Below, piece after piece: positions 33,622-42,637 of a stretch of DNA of 64,000 bases. Every line of letters begins with the position of its first letter. Position 1 is the stretch's first letter. The translations under genes were made by a program, and so were the position numbers. This DNA is from Mesorhizobium japonicum MAFF 303099. Its GTDB lineage: Bacteria > Pseudomonadota > Alphaproteobacteria > Rhizobiales > Rhizobiaceae. The DNA is taken from assembly GCF_000009625.1 (NCBI RefSeq), contig NC_002678.2:1612001-1676000 (forward strand). The letters are read 5' to 3'. The notes beneath the pieces are model-generated. The model made no database searches, had not been told where the DNA came from, and saw nothing but the letters and a program-made list of their open reading frames with translations.

Positions 33622-35268
33622 ATGACCGGCTTGCCACGCTACGAGGACGCCGTTGCGCGCTTCCGCATCGAGGATGAGATCGCCAGGCTCGATGGCGATC
33701 CCCTCACCGGCATCAACGGCTATGTCGAATGCTGCGGCCGCCACACCGGGCAGAACCGGCTGGCGCTGCGCGCGATCTCGGCCGGGGGCGAACTCCGGCT
33801 GTTCAGCTTCGACGACCTCGCTGATATGTCGGGCCGCGTCGGCAACCTGCTCAAGGATGCAGGCGTCGGGCCCGGCGATGTCGTCGCCGGCATGCTGCCG
33901 CGCATTCCCGAACTCATAGCGCTCATCCTCGGCACCTGGCGCATCGGCGCCATCTACCAGCCGCTGTTCACCGCTTTCGGCCCGAAGGCGATCGAGCATC
34001 GGCTCGGCTATAGCGGCGCGAAATTGGTGGTGACCAATCCGGCCAATCGCGGCAAGCTCGACGAGATGAAGACCTGCCCGCCGATCGCCACCATTCTTGG
34101 CCCCGGCGATCCCCTGCCCGCTGGCGACATCGACTTCCGCGCCGCGCTTGCCGCCGCCTCCCCTGACTGCGAACCCGTGATGCGCAAAGGCGAGGACCTG
34201 TTCATGATGATGTCGACCTCGGGCACGACGGGCCTGCCCAAGGGCGTGCCGGTGCCGCTCAACGCGCTGCTCTCCTTCGGCGCCTATATACGCGATGCGA
34301 TCGGGCTGCGCCCCGACGACGTCTTCTGGAATATCGCCGATCCCGGCTGGGCCTATGGCCTCTACTACGCCATCACTGGCCCGCTGCTGCTCGGCATCGC
34401 CACCACCTTCAACGAGGGCGCCTTCAACGCTGGGAACACCTATGACGTCATCGAGCGGCTCGGCGTCACCAGCCTTGCCGGCTCGCCCACCGCCTTCCGC
34501 CTGCTGCTCGCCGAAGGGCCTGAGGCCGCTGCCCGCATCAAGGGCCGGCTGCGCGTGGTGAGCAGCGCCGGCGAGCCGCTCAACCCGGAAGTGATCCGCT
34601 GGTTCGACGCTCATCTCGCCGCGCCCATTCACGACCATTACGGCCAGACCGAGAACGGCATGATGGTCAACAACCACCATGGCCTCGCGCATGCCGTCCG
34701 CGCGGGCTCGGCCGGCTTTGCCATGCCGGGTTATCGCATGGTGGTGCTGGACGATGAAGGCAACGAGCTCGGCCTCAATCAGCCCGGCATCCTCGCCGTC
34801 GATGTCGCCAATTCGCCGCTGCGCTGGTTCGACGGCTACCACCAGGCCGAGACGCCGGCGATCGCAGGCGGCTACTACCGCACCGGCGACACGGTGGAAT
34901 ACGAGCCCGACGGCTCGGTCTCCTTTATCGGCCGCGCCGACGATGTCATCACCTCGTCGGGCTACCGCATCGGCCCCTTCGACGTCGAAAGCGCGCTGAT
35001 CGAACATCCCGCGGTCAACGAGGCGGCGGTGGTCGGCGTGCCCGACCCGCAGCGCACCGAGATCGTCAAGGCCTTCGTCATCCTGGCGCCGGCCTACCAG
35101 GGCAGCACGGAACTCGCCGAAGAACTGGCGCAGCATGTCCGCAAGCGGCTCTCGGCCCACGCCTACCCGCGCGAGATCGATTTCGTCGCCGAATTGCCGA
35201 AGACGCCGAGCGGCAAGATCCAGCGGTTCCTGCTGCGGCAGGCGGAGGTGGAGAAGCGGAAGGGGTAG
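33622..35268 (+). CDS. AMP-binding acyl-CoA synthetase
   Basis: 548 residues from ATG 33622 (GGAGGA upstream). Adenylate-forming enzyme: P-loop MSTSGTTGLPKGVPVP (~197-212), DHYGQTENGMM (the A5 region), YYRTGDTVE, the hinge SGYRIGPFDVESAL and the catalytic lysine in TPSGKIQRFLLR. Motifs and length fit medium-chain or acetate-type acyl-CoA synthetases, which first make an acyl-AMP and then the CoA thioester. No carrier-protein domain is present, unlike the synthetase at 4163. Substrate chain length is not readable. Confidence 0.88.
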   Translation: MTGLPRYEDAVARFRIEDEIARLDGDPLTGINGYVECCGRHTGQNRLALRAISAGGELRLFSFDDLADMSGRVGNLLKDAGVGPGDVVAGMLPRIPELIALILGTWRIGAIYQPLFTAFGPKAIEHRLGYSGAKLVVTNPANRGKLDEMKTCPPIATILGPGDPLPAGDIDFRAALAAASPDCEPVMRKGEDLFMMMSTSGTTGLPKGVPVPLNALLSFGAYIRDAIGLRPDDVFWNIADPGWAYGLYYAITGPLLLGIATTFNEGAFNAGNTYDVIERLGVTSLAGSPTAFRLLLAEGPEAAARIKGRLRVVSSAGEPLNPEVIRWFDAHLAAPIHDHYGQTENGMMVNNHHGLAHAVRAGSAGFAMPGYRMVVLDDEGNELGLNQPGILAVDVANSPLRWFDGYHQAETPAIAGGYYRTGDTVEYEPDGSVSFIGRADDVITSSGYRIGPFDVESALIEHPAVNEAAVVGVPDPQRTEIVKAFVILAPAYQGSTELAEELAQHVRKRLSAHAYPREIDFVAELPKTPSGKIQRFLLRQAEVEKRKG

Positions 35269-35341
35269 CGGGCCGCTCATACCGGACCAACCCGGGCGAC
35301 GACGTTGGTGCAGCGCCGTATGCCGTGGTGCAGGTTTGGCG

Positions 35342-36175
35342 CTATCTAATCGCTGTGACCCTGCCCGCAGCGTCGAGGCGACAACCGACCTGCGCTTGCC
35401 GGACTTCGATGCCACCGCGTCCTGCATAGTCTATTCGCACCTGGATCGGCGCCGTCAGCGCACCCCCACGTCGACGCAAGGCACCTGCGCTGACCGCGCG
35501 GACACGAACGGCGCCAAGCGGCTTGGCGGCGGACATGATCGCGGCGCGACAGGCCAGCACGACCGCGGCTGGCGTGCCGGGTTTGGCTTTCAGCGCTTCC
35601 AGGGGTGCAAAGGGATATCCCCTGGCGAGGTCGCCCTGACCGGCTTTGGTGGGCCTGAGGACGGTCGGCAGGGCGATCGATTGCCTGGCGGTCTTGGCAG
35701 TGGCAGTCGTGGCAGTGGCCGTCGCGGCAGAGCCTGTCGCGGCAGAGCCTGTCGTGGCAGAACCGCTGGCTGTCGCGGCGGCGGCCGAACCACCGGAAGC
35801 GGCCACCGATCCGGTTTCGGCGGACGGATCGGCGCCCAGGCCGACACCTGTCGAAAGGCCTCCGCCTGTGGCGCCAACGTTGCCGCCGGCACTGACGCCT
35901 GCGGAGCCGACATTGCCGCTGGCACTGACGCCTGCGTTGCCAACATTGCCGCTGGCGTCGACGCCTGCGTTGCCTGCGCCGACCGAAGCGCCGACGTTTG
36001 CTCCGCCGACACCGCCGACGCTCGCGCCCACCCCTACGGATGCGCCTTTCGAGCCGGCGCTCACTCCAGCACCGAGCCCGAGGCCGCCGACCTTGCCGCC
36101 TACGCCTGCATCGAGAGCCGACGCAGGCCCGATCGCGATGCCGATCGTCAATGCGGCCGCGACGCATTTTTTCAC
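35342..36175 (-). CDS. secreted glycine/alanine-rich protein with repeats
   Basis: 277 residues if the GTG at 36175 is used: GGGAGG lies 9 nt before it, whereas the ATGs at 36181 and 36184 are too close to that site. Signal peptide MKKCVAAALTIGIAIGPASA. Residues ~20-110 are low-complexity, built from ~12-residue units such as GNVGNAGVSAS and GNVGSAGVSAG. An Ala/Thr-rich stretch comes next, then a non-repetitive C-terminal domain (~160-277) with two cysteines (VVLACRA, QVGCRLD). Probably cell-surface or periplasmic. It lies 43 bp downstream of the coiled-coil gene in the same direction. Confidence 0.75.
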   Translation of the reverse strand: MKKCVAAALTIGIAIGPASALDAGVGGKVGGLGLGAGVSAGSKGASVGVGASVGGVGGANVGASVGAGNAGVDASGNVGNAGVSASGNVGSAGVSAGGNVGATGGGLSTGVGLGADPSAETGSVAASGGSAAAATASGSATTGSAATGSAATATATTATAKTARQSIALPTVLRPTKAGQGDLARGYPFAPLEALKAKPGTPAAVVLACRAAIMSAAKPLGAVRVRAVSAGALRRRGGALTAPIQVRIDYAGRGGIEVRQAQVGCRLDAAGRVTAIR

Positions 36176-36218
36176 TGTCATCATCCTCCCTGCGCCATGC
36201 ATTTCGCTCACCTGTCTT

Positions 36219-37592
36219 TCACTGCGAAAGTGGTCGGGTTGGCAGCAATGCGGGGGGAAGAGCGAAGGTTGCCAGCAGGACAGGTTGCGGTGACCTTGGA
36301 CCCTTCACCTTCCGTTTTTTCGGCACGCCCGGTTTACGGGCCGCGACCGGACGCGACGGCGAACTTGCAAGCGCGGTCTTGGAGGCCTTGGGCGCGCGCA
36401 CCACGGCCGCGGTCCGACGTTTTTCCTTGGTGCCGTCGATCTTGGCGCTGTCGATTTCCTCGCGCGCGGCACTGAGGCTGCGTGCCAGGCCGTTGGCCCT
36501 TTCACGCTCCTGGTCCAGCGCCGCGCTCAAGTCCATCGAGCTCTGTTTCAAGGCGTCGCTTTCCCTATGCGCACTATCGAGGTCACGCATGGCTGTATCT
36601 GCCCGTTGACGTTCCAGTTCGAGCGCATTTCGAGCCTGGTTTGCAGCGGCGTCGGCCACTTGCCTGTCCTTCACGGCCTTGGCCTGCTCCGCTGCGGCCA
36701 GATTTGCGCCTGTCTTGAGCGCATCGATCGTCTGGCGAGCCGTGGCGAGTTCCTGTTCCTTGAGCTCGACTTTATGGCGCTCCCCATCCAGCGCCTGCGT
36801 CGCGGCGGCGTCGGCCGCTTGCTGGTCCTTCACCACCTTGGCCTGCTCCGCTGCAGCCAGATTTGCGCCTGTCTTGAAAGCTTCGATCGTCTGACGAGCC
36901 GTGGCGAGTTCCTGTTCCAGGAGCTCGACTTTACGGCGCTCCTCATCCAGCGCCTGCTTCGCGGCGGCGTCGGCCGTTTGCTGGTCCTTCACGACCTTGG
37001 CCTGCTCAGAGACGGCCAGATTTGCGCCTGTCTTGAGAGCATCGATCGTCTGGCGGGCCGTGGCGAGTTCCTGTTCCAGGCGCTCCACTTTATGCCGCTC
37101 CTCATCCGGCGCCTGCTTCGCGGCGGCCTGGGAGGCATCCGGGGGTGCTTCAGGCTTCGCGCCTTTCTTGCTGTCCCAGAGACTGGCTTCCGCCCTGAAA
37201 TTTTCGATGGCTCGCTGCGCCGTCTCCAGATTGAGCGTGAGCGATTCGTCCGTCAGCTTCTGCTCTTTCAGGGCCTGCGCTTGCCTGGCCAATTCAGCCC
37301 GTGCCGCGGCCAGTTCGCGACGTAAGGCCTGCTCATCATCGCCTCTCGCAATATCGGTGCGCTCCGAAACCGCGACCGGCGAACGGTCATTGGCTGCAGT
37401 CGCGGACGCATCCGGCGCCAGCTGGCTGTTTGCCGGAGATGCCAACAGCAGAACGAGGATTGACGAAACGAGGGACGGCACAGCGTTCCACCCGCTGCCA
37501 GATATCCCGTGAAGGAAGATCGAAGGCCGTCGTTTGGTAAAGGTGAAGTCAAGGCGCAGACATTTGGACCTGGTACCCTGCAAATGATTCAT
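36219..37592 (-). CDS. coiled-coil protein with three tandem 53-residue repeats
   Basis: 457 residues from ATG 37592 (GGTGGAG 7 nt upstream); the open frame further upstream to 38087 is antisense to the nucleoside hydrolase. N-terminal hydrophobic segment ~37-57 (VPSLVSSILVLLLASPANS) is a signal or anchor. Residues ~75-400 are charged alpha-helical coiled coil. Three near-identical units at 161-213, 214-266 and 267-319 each carry LEQELATARQTI or KEQELATARQTI and KTGANLA. The C-terminus is very basic and proline-rich (VAARKPGVPKKRKVKG). A periplasmic or envelope structural role is plausible, not shown. Confidence 0.78.
   Translation of the reverse strand: MNHLQGTRSKCLRLDFTFTKRRPSIFLHGISGSGWNAVPSLVSSILVLLLASPANSQLAPDASATAANDRSPVAVSERTDIARGDDEQALRRELAAARAELARQAQALKEQKLTDESLTLNLETAQRAIENFRAEASLWDSKKGAKPEAPPDASQAAAKQAPDEERHKVERLEQELATARQTIDALKTGANLAVSEQAKVVKDQQTADAAAKQALDEERRKVELLEQELATARQTIEAFKTGANLAAAEQAKVVKDQQAADAAATQALDGERHKVELKEQELATARQTIDALKTGANLAAAEQAKAVKDRQVADAAANQARNALELERQRADTAMRDLDSAHRESDALKQSSMDLSAALDQERERANGLARSLSAAREEIDSAKIDGTKEKRRTAAVVRAPKASKTALASSPSRPVAARKPGVPKKRKVKGPRSPQPVLLATFALPPALLPTRPLSQ
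36636..37112. repeat. three tandem repeats of 159 bp
   Basis: Period confirmed from shared words: GCGTCGGCC starts at 36649, 36808 and 36967. The unit is 53 codons long, so copy-number change keeps the frame. It lies inside the coiled-coil gene. Confidence 0.85.
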
Positions 37593-37929
37593 CACTTGAC
37601 TCCACCTGGCGCGACCCTCACCGCGATCGTATTCTCCACTCAGTTCGAGCCACGGCGCTGGATGCCGCGTCACCTGGACGCTACCTCCTATTTCGCTGCT
37701 TGTTGTCATTCGAACGAACGAATGGAGTTTTCCTCTGCTCCATGCTGCAAAGACGGCTCCGTTTGAATCAGCAACGGTGATGCACCGGCGGGTGGCCTCG
37801 ATAAGAGACTTGGCCATCCGGACCCAAGCGGGAAGCTGGCTCTGGAGTGGTCGAGCACCAAAACCTTGACTGCCCGCGCGTGCCAGCCTCTTGTGCCCAT
37901 AGGTTCGGCCAACAAGGGAGGTGCCCACC
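37593..37929. other. 337-bp divergent spacer, no gene seen
   Basis: Lies between the coiled-coil gene and the nucleoside hydrolase and must hold both promoters. No clear -35/-10 pair or operator-size dyad stood out. Confidence 0.35.
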
Positions 37930-38904
37930 ATGGAAAAGATCATCCTGGACTGCGACCCTGGGCACGACGATGCCATCGCCATTCTGCTCGCGGCCGGAAA
38001 CCCGAAGATCGACCTCCTCGGCATCACCACGGTTTCGGGCAACCACAATGTCGAGAACACCACGCGCAATGCGCTTTCCGTGTGCACCGCCTATGGCATC
38101 AAGGTGCCGGTGGCGAAGGGCTCTCCCGGCCCGCTTATCATCGATCAGGTGCTGGCCGTCGAGATTCACGGCGATACCGGGCTCGACGGCCCCGTGCTGC
38201 CGCCCGCCTCGTTCGAGCTCGACAGGCGGCATGCCGTCGACTTCATCATCGACACGGTCATGGCGCATGAGCCGAAGACGGTGACGCTGGTGCCGGTCGG
38301 TCCCTACACCAACATCGCGCTTGCCGTGCGCAAGGACCCGCGCATCGTCGAACGGGTGAAGCGGGTCGTCGCGATGGGCGGCAGTTTTACCCGCGGCAAC
38401 ATCACGCCGGCGGCGGAGTTCAACGTCTATGCCGACCCGGAAGCCGCCGACGTGGTGTTCCGCGCCGGCTGGGACGTGACCATGGTGGGGCTCGACCTCA
38501 CCCACCAGGCGCTGGCCACCCCCGACCTGCAGGATCGCGTGCGCGCCGTCGGCGGCCCGATGGCCAAGTTCATCCTCGATATCTGGGCGTTCATCGCGAC
38601 CACGCATGGCGGCCTGCTGCAGATCGAGTTTCCCGCCATCCATGACGCCTGCTGCGTCGCGGCCATGATCGACGGAAGCGTCTTCACCACCGAGAAGGCC
38701 GACATCCGCGTCGAAATTGCCGGCCGGTGGACCAAGGGGATGACGGTCTGCAATTTCGAGAAGATGGGCGGCATGCGCCATTTCGGCGGCACGGCGAGCG
38801 AGCAGACCGACTTCCGCCACACCGTGGCGATGAAGCTCGACCATGCGAAGTTCTGTGACCTGATCGTGGACGCGCTGGAGCGGCTAACCAGGCAGAAGGC
38901 GTGA
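37930..38904 (+). CDS. nucleoside hydrolase
   Basis: 324 residues from ATG 37930 with GGGAGGTG 6 nt upstream. The calcium-binding DCDPGHDDA motif (residues 7-15) defines the inosine-uridine nucleoside hydrolase family, which cleaves ribonucleosides to base and ribose. Further family words: GNHNVENTTRNA, LVPVGPYTNIAL, AVRKDP and MGGSF. A late catalytic histidine may be in FPAIHDACC. Cytosolic. Preference for purine or pyrimidine nucleosides cannot be told. No transporter neighbours. Confidence 0.9.
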   Translation: MEKIILDCDPGHDDAIAILLAAGNPKIDLLGITTVSGNHNVENTTRNALSVCTAYGIKVPVAKGSPGPLIIDQVLAVEIHGDTGLDGPVLPPASFELDRRHAVDFIIDTVMAHEPKTVTLVPVGPYTNIALAVRKDPRIVERVKRVVAMGGSFTRGNITPAAEFNVYADPEAADVVFRAGWDVTMVGLDLTHQALATPDLQDRVRAVGGPMAKFILDIWAFIATTHGGLLQIEFPAIHDACCVAAMIDGSVFTTEKADIRVEIAGRWTKGMTVCNFEKMGGMRHFGGTASEQTDFRHTVAMKLDHAKFCDLIVDALERLTRQKA

Positions 38905-38935
38905 TCCAGGCCACCGCTTGGCCCGACCTTCTTTC

Positions 38936-39133
38936 TTAGCTTTGGTCCAGCTTCGTCCGGATTTCGCCGATGGCATTCACGATCGCGTCGCCGGCCTGGC
39001 GATCAATCGCGATCTCAACAATGCCCTCGGTCGTCTGGATCGAGAGGATACCGAGCGTACCCCTGTCATCCTCGACGGTGCCAACGTGGATTTCAGTTGG
39101 CACGAAAGGCCGTGCCTTGTCCTTACGCTTCAT
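38936..39133 (-). CDS. small hypothetical protein
   Basis: 65 residues, MKRKDKARPFVPTEIHVGTV and then GILSIQTTEGIVEIAIDRQ, ending in a helix (AIVNAIGEIRTKL). A basic N-terminus precedes a beta-rich core. No ribosome site is strong, but composition looks coding and neighbouring frames are worse. It converges on the nucleoside hydrolase. Confidence 0.5.
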   Translation of the reverse strand: MKRKDKARPFVPTEIHVGTVEDDRGTLGILSIQTTEGIVEIAIDRQAGDAIVNAIGEIRTKLDQS

Positions 39134-39414
39134 CGGATACCCACATCATCAAACAACCGACAATCGTGCAACTTTCCAACACATACAAGCTCGCTCAGGT
39201 TGAAATCTCGCCTGGTGTGAAGATCCCCGTTTGACCCTTCGCGCGGCCGGACGCTTCATGGCCCTCGGTGCCGTCCAAGCATTGGCCTGGACGTTGATCC
39301 AGAGCCATTCGCGCAGTTCGCACCTACGGGGCCGTTGCGCCTGTCACAGCACATTCATTGTTGACGGCTATCTTTGATGGGACGTCGTTTTCGGCTGCAA
39401 TGCAGGGAAGCGCC

Positions 39415-40380
39415 ATGCTTGTTCACCCTCAGTATGATAGCAATTGCCCCAAAACCTCCGTGGAAGTGTCGGAGGGTTTTGGAGGTTGGTTTGCCCGCAT
39501 ATGCGAGGACGACCAGGAAACTTTCCATCAATTCAGGCGTGAGCGCGATGCGATTGCCTTCGCGGACACCCAACGCATGCGCCTTGGGCTGCCCTGTCCG
39601 CCGTTGGAGCGGACGGCATCTAGCGGCCATAAGGCGATCAGAAAGATCAACCAAATAGCAGATGTACTAAGAACCAGGGGGCTCGGTCGGTTCCTCCAGT
39701 TGTCGACGCTATCGTTAAGCGAGCCAATCAGGTCGCAAAGGCTCCGGTATCGCGTCGCCAGTGATGCAAGGCAGGCATTGTCCAAGATCAAGGCGGCAAG
39801 CCGACATCGCGGATTGTTTATCGATTGCGGATCAAACATCGGCCAGGCATATAAATTCTTTTCTCGGTACTACACGCCCGATTACTATGACTACGTTCTT
39901 GTAGAGCCCAACAAGAATTGTTTGGAACACCTTCATAGTTTGCGCTCGGAAAACGTAGCTATTGAGGTTGTGGCCAAGGCTGCGAGCGTGAAAGATGGTT
40001 ATGCCGAATTCCTTGGTCCCCCAGGGCGGTCGGACCTTACCTACGAAGGTTGCTCCATAGTTCCAAGCCACAACGGAGGCTTGTATCCGTCGCAGCGATT
40101 TACGCCGGAGCTTGTCGAAACGTTTTCGCTGTCACAGATGATCCAGGCCAAGCGTGGCCTGTATGAAGTCATTGTTCTCAAACTCGATGTCGAAGGGGCG
40201 GAGTACGAGATCCTGGACGACTTAATCCGTTCGGGGCTCCATCGCGATCTCCACGCAACGTATGTCGAGTTCCATTCCCTCTACATGAGGAACTCAGAAG
40301 GGCGCAAGACTGCCGTGGTGGAACGCAAGATTGTTGATGAGTTCCAGCAGGCAGGCACTCATATAAGCAGATGGATATAG
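39415..40380 (+). CDS. FkbM-family methyltransferase with an extra N-terminal module
   Basis: 321 residues from ATG 39415 (AGGGAAG upstream; a TTG at 39358 is the alternative). The FkbM SAM-binding fold lies in the C-terminal two thirds: FIDCGSNIGQAYKFF (motif I), YVLVEPNKNCLEHL, VLKLDVEGAEYEIL, and VEFHSLYM near the end. Residues ~1-60 carry a small module (SVEVSEGFGGWFARICEDDQ then RRERDAIAFADTQRMRLG) that looks like a separate short rhizobial protein joined to the enzyme. The gene is visibly less GC-rich than its flanks, a sign of transfer. FkbM enzymes methylate O or N groups of sugars and secondary metabolites; the target here is unknown. Confidence 0.8.
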   Translation: MLVHPQYDSNCPKTSVEVSEGFGGWFARICEDDQETFHQFRRERDAIAFADTQRMRLGLPCPPLERTASSGHKAIRKINQIADVLRTRGLGRFLQLSTLSLSEPIRSQRLRYRVASDARQALSKIKAASRHRGLFIDCGSNIGQAYKFFSRYYTPDYYDYVLVEPNKNCLEHLHSLRSENVAIEVVAKAASVKDGYAEFLGPPGRSDLTYEGCSIVPSHNGGLYPSQRFTPELVETFSLSQMIQAKRGLYEVIVLKLDVEGAEYEILDDLIRSGLHRDLHATYVEFHSLYMRNSEGRKTAVVERKIVDEFQQAGTHISRWI

Positions 40381-40490
40381 CGTCTGCCATCGGAATGGAC
40401 TTTGTCTTCGGCGCTTCTCGGCGCCCGCCTGCCTGACGCAGAACAGGGTTCAGTGATTGATCAACGCATCATCGGCGCCGGGATCTAGGT

Positions 40491-40799
40491 ATGGGACGGA
40501 ACATAGACATCGGCGATGAAGTGGCATTGACGGCGACTATCCTGATGGTTCGTCGCAGTGGCCGAGCGTGTGTGAACATTGCAAGTCACAGCCTCCCAGT
40601 TGCCATTGAGCCTCCGCGGAAAGCAAAGCCCGGCGACCAGGTGGCGATAACGGGGCACGTGACGCGCGTCGATGATGAGGCCGGTAAGATAACTGTCAAG
40701 ATAAGCGCTCGGGTCGTCGTCGAGATCGACACCGCAACGGCCCACCGAAAATTGCACCCATCCGAACGACAGAAATCGTTTCGCGAGAGATGGTCATGA
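40491..40799 (+). CDS. hypothetical beta-rich protein
   Basis: 102 residues beginning MGRNIDIGDEVALTATILMV. Short strands with PGDQVAITGHVTRVDDEAGK suggest an OB-like or small beta-barrel fold. Ends RKLHPSERQKSFRERWS, a basic tail. It lies in the AT-richer stretch after the FkbM gene. Its stop overlaps the ATG of the next frame (ATGA at 40796). Confidence 0.5.
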   Translation: MGRNIDIGDEVALTATILMVRRSGRACVNIASHSLPVAIEPPRKAKPGDQVAITGHVTRVDDEAGKITVKISARVVVEIDTATAHRKLHPSERQKSFRERWS

Positions 40800-41026
40800 A
40801 CCCCGCACAGGCCAGAGGCCGCACGGATCGTGCTCTATTTCTGGCGTCTGGTGTCACGAGACATCATTTTTCCGACGATCCTATTATCGCCGACGATATC
40901 GCTGACAGGGTTTCAAAGGCGGCCGGGACCAATACGATCCAGCGATTTCCTGGGAAATCAGTGCGCCACGCCATCCGATGCGTGCAGCAGCCTCCAGGCC
41001 AAGCCGAGACGACCGTGGAATTGTGA
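40796..41026 (+). CDS. possible small ORF coupled to the preceding gene
   Basis: 76 codons beginning MNPAQARGRTDRALFL. The start overlaps the previous stop as ATGA, which favours translation. No family recognised. Its last 69 bp overlap the convergent ORF at 40958-41239 on the other strand, so one of the two may be spurious. Confidence 0.3.
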   Translation: MNPAQARGRTDRALFLASGVTRHHFSDDPIIADDIADRVSKAAGTNTIQRFPGKSVRHAIRCVQQPPGQAETTVEL

Positions 41027-41239
41027 AACACACTGCTCCGCGGCCACATCCTCCAGGCCGTCATCGACCAGCGCCTCGATGCTTCGCCGCATCAAGGCGA
41101 GCTGCATCTGCCTGGCGTGTTCCAAATTGGCCTCTCGCATGATTTCCGTGACGTGGTAGGCGACGACGGGCTGGCCGAGGCAAGACATGAGCGCGTTGGC
41201 CTCGGCTGTTACAGCGGTCACTGCGTCTTCGATCTTCAT
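40958..41239 (-). CDS. small hypothetical helical protein
   Basis: 93 residues from ATG 41239 with GAGGGT 8 nt upstream: MKIEDAVTAVTAEANALMSC, then a helical stretch with EHARQMQLALMRRSIEALVD. Composition looks coding. No domain recognised. Convergent and overlapping with the small ORF at 40796-41026. Confidence 0.5.
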   Translation of the reverse strand: MKIEDAVTAVTAEANALMSCLGQPVVAYHVTEIMREANLEHARQMQLALMRRSIEALVDDGLEDVAAEQCVSQFHGRLGLAWRLLHASDGVAH

Positions 41240-41579
41240 TCTGGCGACCCTCATCAAGAATGATGCTGACGCCTCCCCGCAAGGCGACGGTGGTCCGTCG
41301 CTTCTTTTGATTTCAGCCTGCCGCGCGCGACCGAAAGTGGCGCGCCAAGCTTATGATTGCTGTCTTCTCCGGCCTCTCGAGCAGCCTCGTTTGGCCTGGA
41401 AAGAGTATCCGTCAAATTTGATTCAAAGGCGACCGGATAGTTAACTGATGGTTAATGGCGGCACTTGCCATGCCTCCCCGATCGGGATGTTTCGCCTCGG
41501 CGTTTTCTGCCGCGCAATAGCCGCAAAGCTGCCCGATGGCTGCCTGGCCTGTTGATCCGCCACGAAGAAAGGTTCTGTC
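41240..41579. other. 340-bp spacer, no gene seen
   Basis: No frame with a ribosome site or domain. It marks the return from AT-richer DNA (39.1-41.3 kb) to the GC-rich background. Confidence 0.4.
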
Positions 41580-42464
41580 ATGCGGTTGGTCTGGACGGTC
41601 ATGTTTGCACTGGCGAGCAGTGCTGCCTTCGCGGCCTCGCCCGAGGACGATTATATCGCCGCGCGCGACAAGGCGATTGCCGACATCGCGGCGATGGAGA
41701 GCACGAACGCATCGGTGGAGACGCTCGATGCGGCCAATGAAAAGGCCCGCGCCGATCTTGAAAAGCGCCTTTCCGCCCTGCTCGGCCCCTTCACGGTCAA
41801 GGATTTTCCGGCCGCCGGCAAGATCAACATCGAAAGCCTCAGTTCCTCCGATGTCGGCTTCGGCATGCTAGACGGGCTGCGCCACGGCACCGAGGATGGT
41901 CCCAGCATCGTGGCCTCGACACGCGGGCTGGTCGAGCACTGGCTGCAGTCTCGCGCCGCCGAGACGGACGCCGATCTCAAACTGCCCACCAGCTTCGACG
42001 CGGCGCTCAAGCTCGATGCCTTTTACACCCAGGCCATCGGCAGCGACGCCGCCTTCACCGGCACGCTCGACTTCGCGGTGAAGAAGCCCGACGGCGCCGA
42101 CATGGCGATCGCCCGCCTCGGCGGGTGGGCACAGGATATCGGACCGAACTCCGACCAGGAGGTCGTCGTCACGGTCGTCAAGGGCAACAGCGTCCTGATC
42201 GCCGAAGCGCCCGCTTCACCGCCCGTCCCGAAGATCGCGGCCTGCGACGCCGCATGGACCGCCGCCGACGCCGCCGCCCAGAAATTGGCCAAGCAGGCCA
42301 CCGACGACAGCGACGAAAACACATCCGACGCCGCCAACGCCGCCTGGACGAAAGGCGACAACGACTTCCGCGCCTGCATGGGCAAGAGCCTGCCGGACAC
42401 CCCGACCTATCAGGCGCTGCTTGCCCAGGCGCAGGCGCTGGCGGATCACATGGCGGGGAAGTAG
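41580..42464 (+). CDS. periplasmic hypothetical protein
   Basis: 294 residues: signal peptide 1-19 (MRLVWTVMFALASSAAFAA), then a helical N-terminal part (~25-65), a central domain of alternating strands and helices ending near 210, and an alanine-rich C-terminal helix pair with two cysteines (IAACDAAW, FRACMGKSL) that may pair. AAAGG precedes the ATG. No enzyme motif or known family is visible. It lies upstream of htpG in the same direction, separated by a weak hairpin. Confidence 0.75.
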   Translation: MRLVWTVMFALASSAAFAASPEDDYIAARDKAIADIAAMESTNASVETLDAANEKARADLEKRLSALLGPFTVKDFPAAGKINIESLSSSDVGFGMLDGLRHGTEDGPSIVASTRGLVEHWLQSRAAETDADLKLPTSFDAALKLDAFYTQAIGSDAAFTGTLDFAVKKPDGADMAIARLGGWAQDIGPNSDQEVVVTVVKGNSVLIAEAPASPPVPKIAACDAAWTAADAAAQKLAKQATDDSDENTSDAANAAWTKGDNDFRACMGKSLPDTPTYQALLAQAQALADHMAGK

Positions 42465-42474
42465 GGACGCAAAA

Positions 42475-42495
42475 AGGGCGCGGCGCCGACGCCCT
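42475..42495 (+). terminator. weak hairpin after the periplasmic-protein gene
   Basis: AGGGCG (42475-42480) and CGCCCT (42490-42495) pair around a GC-rich loop; only a short TT follows. It may attenuate rather than stop transcription into htpG. Confidence 0.4.
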
Positions 42496-42637
42496 CTTGT
42501 CACCTTCGCACCCCACCACCATATCGTCGGCGCGCTGGCACACTGAACGCAGTTGCCAGCACCGCAAAAAATGGTTGAAAGGAAAGTCCCGAACGCGCCC
42601 GGCGCGGCGGGCGGATGAACAGCGTGGGAAAATCTGA

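Noticed and set aside
33478..35427. 649-codon minus-strand frame
   Set aside because: Antisense to the acyl-CoA synthetase, with no recognisable protein pattern.
36219..38087. Extended 622-codon form of the coiled-coil gene
   Set aside because: Its first 165 codons are antisense to the nucleoside hydrolase and the spacer; a good ribosome site and signal segment mark ATG 37592.
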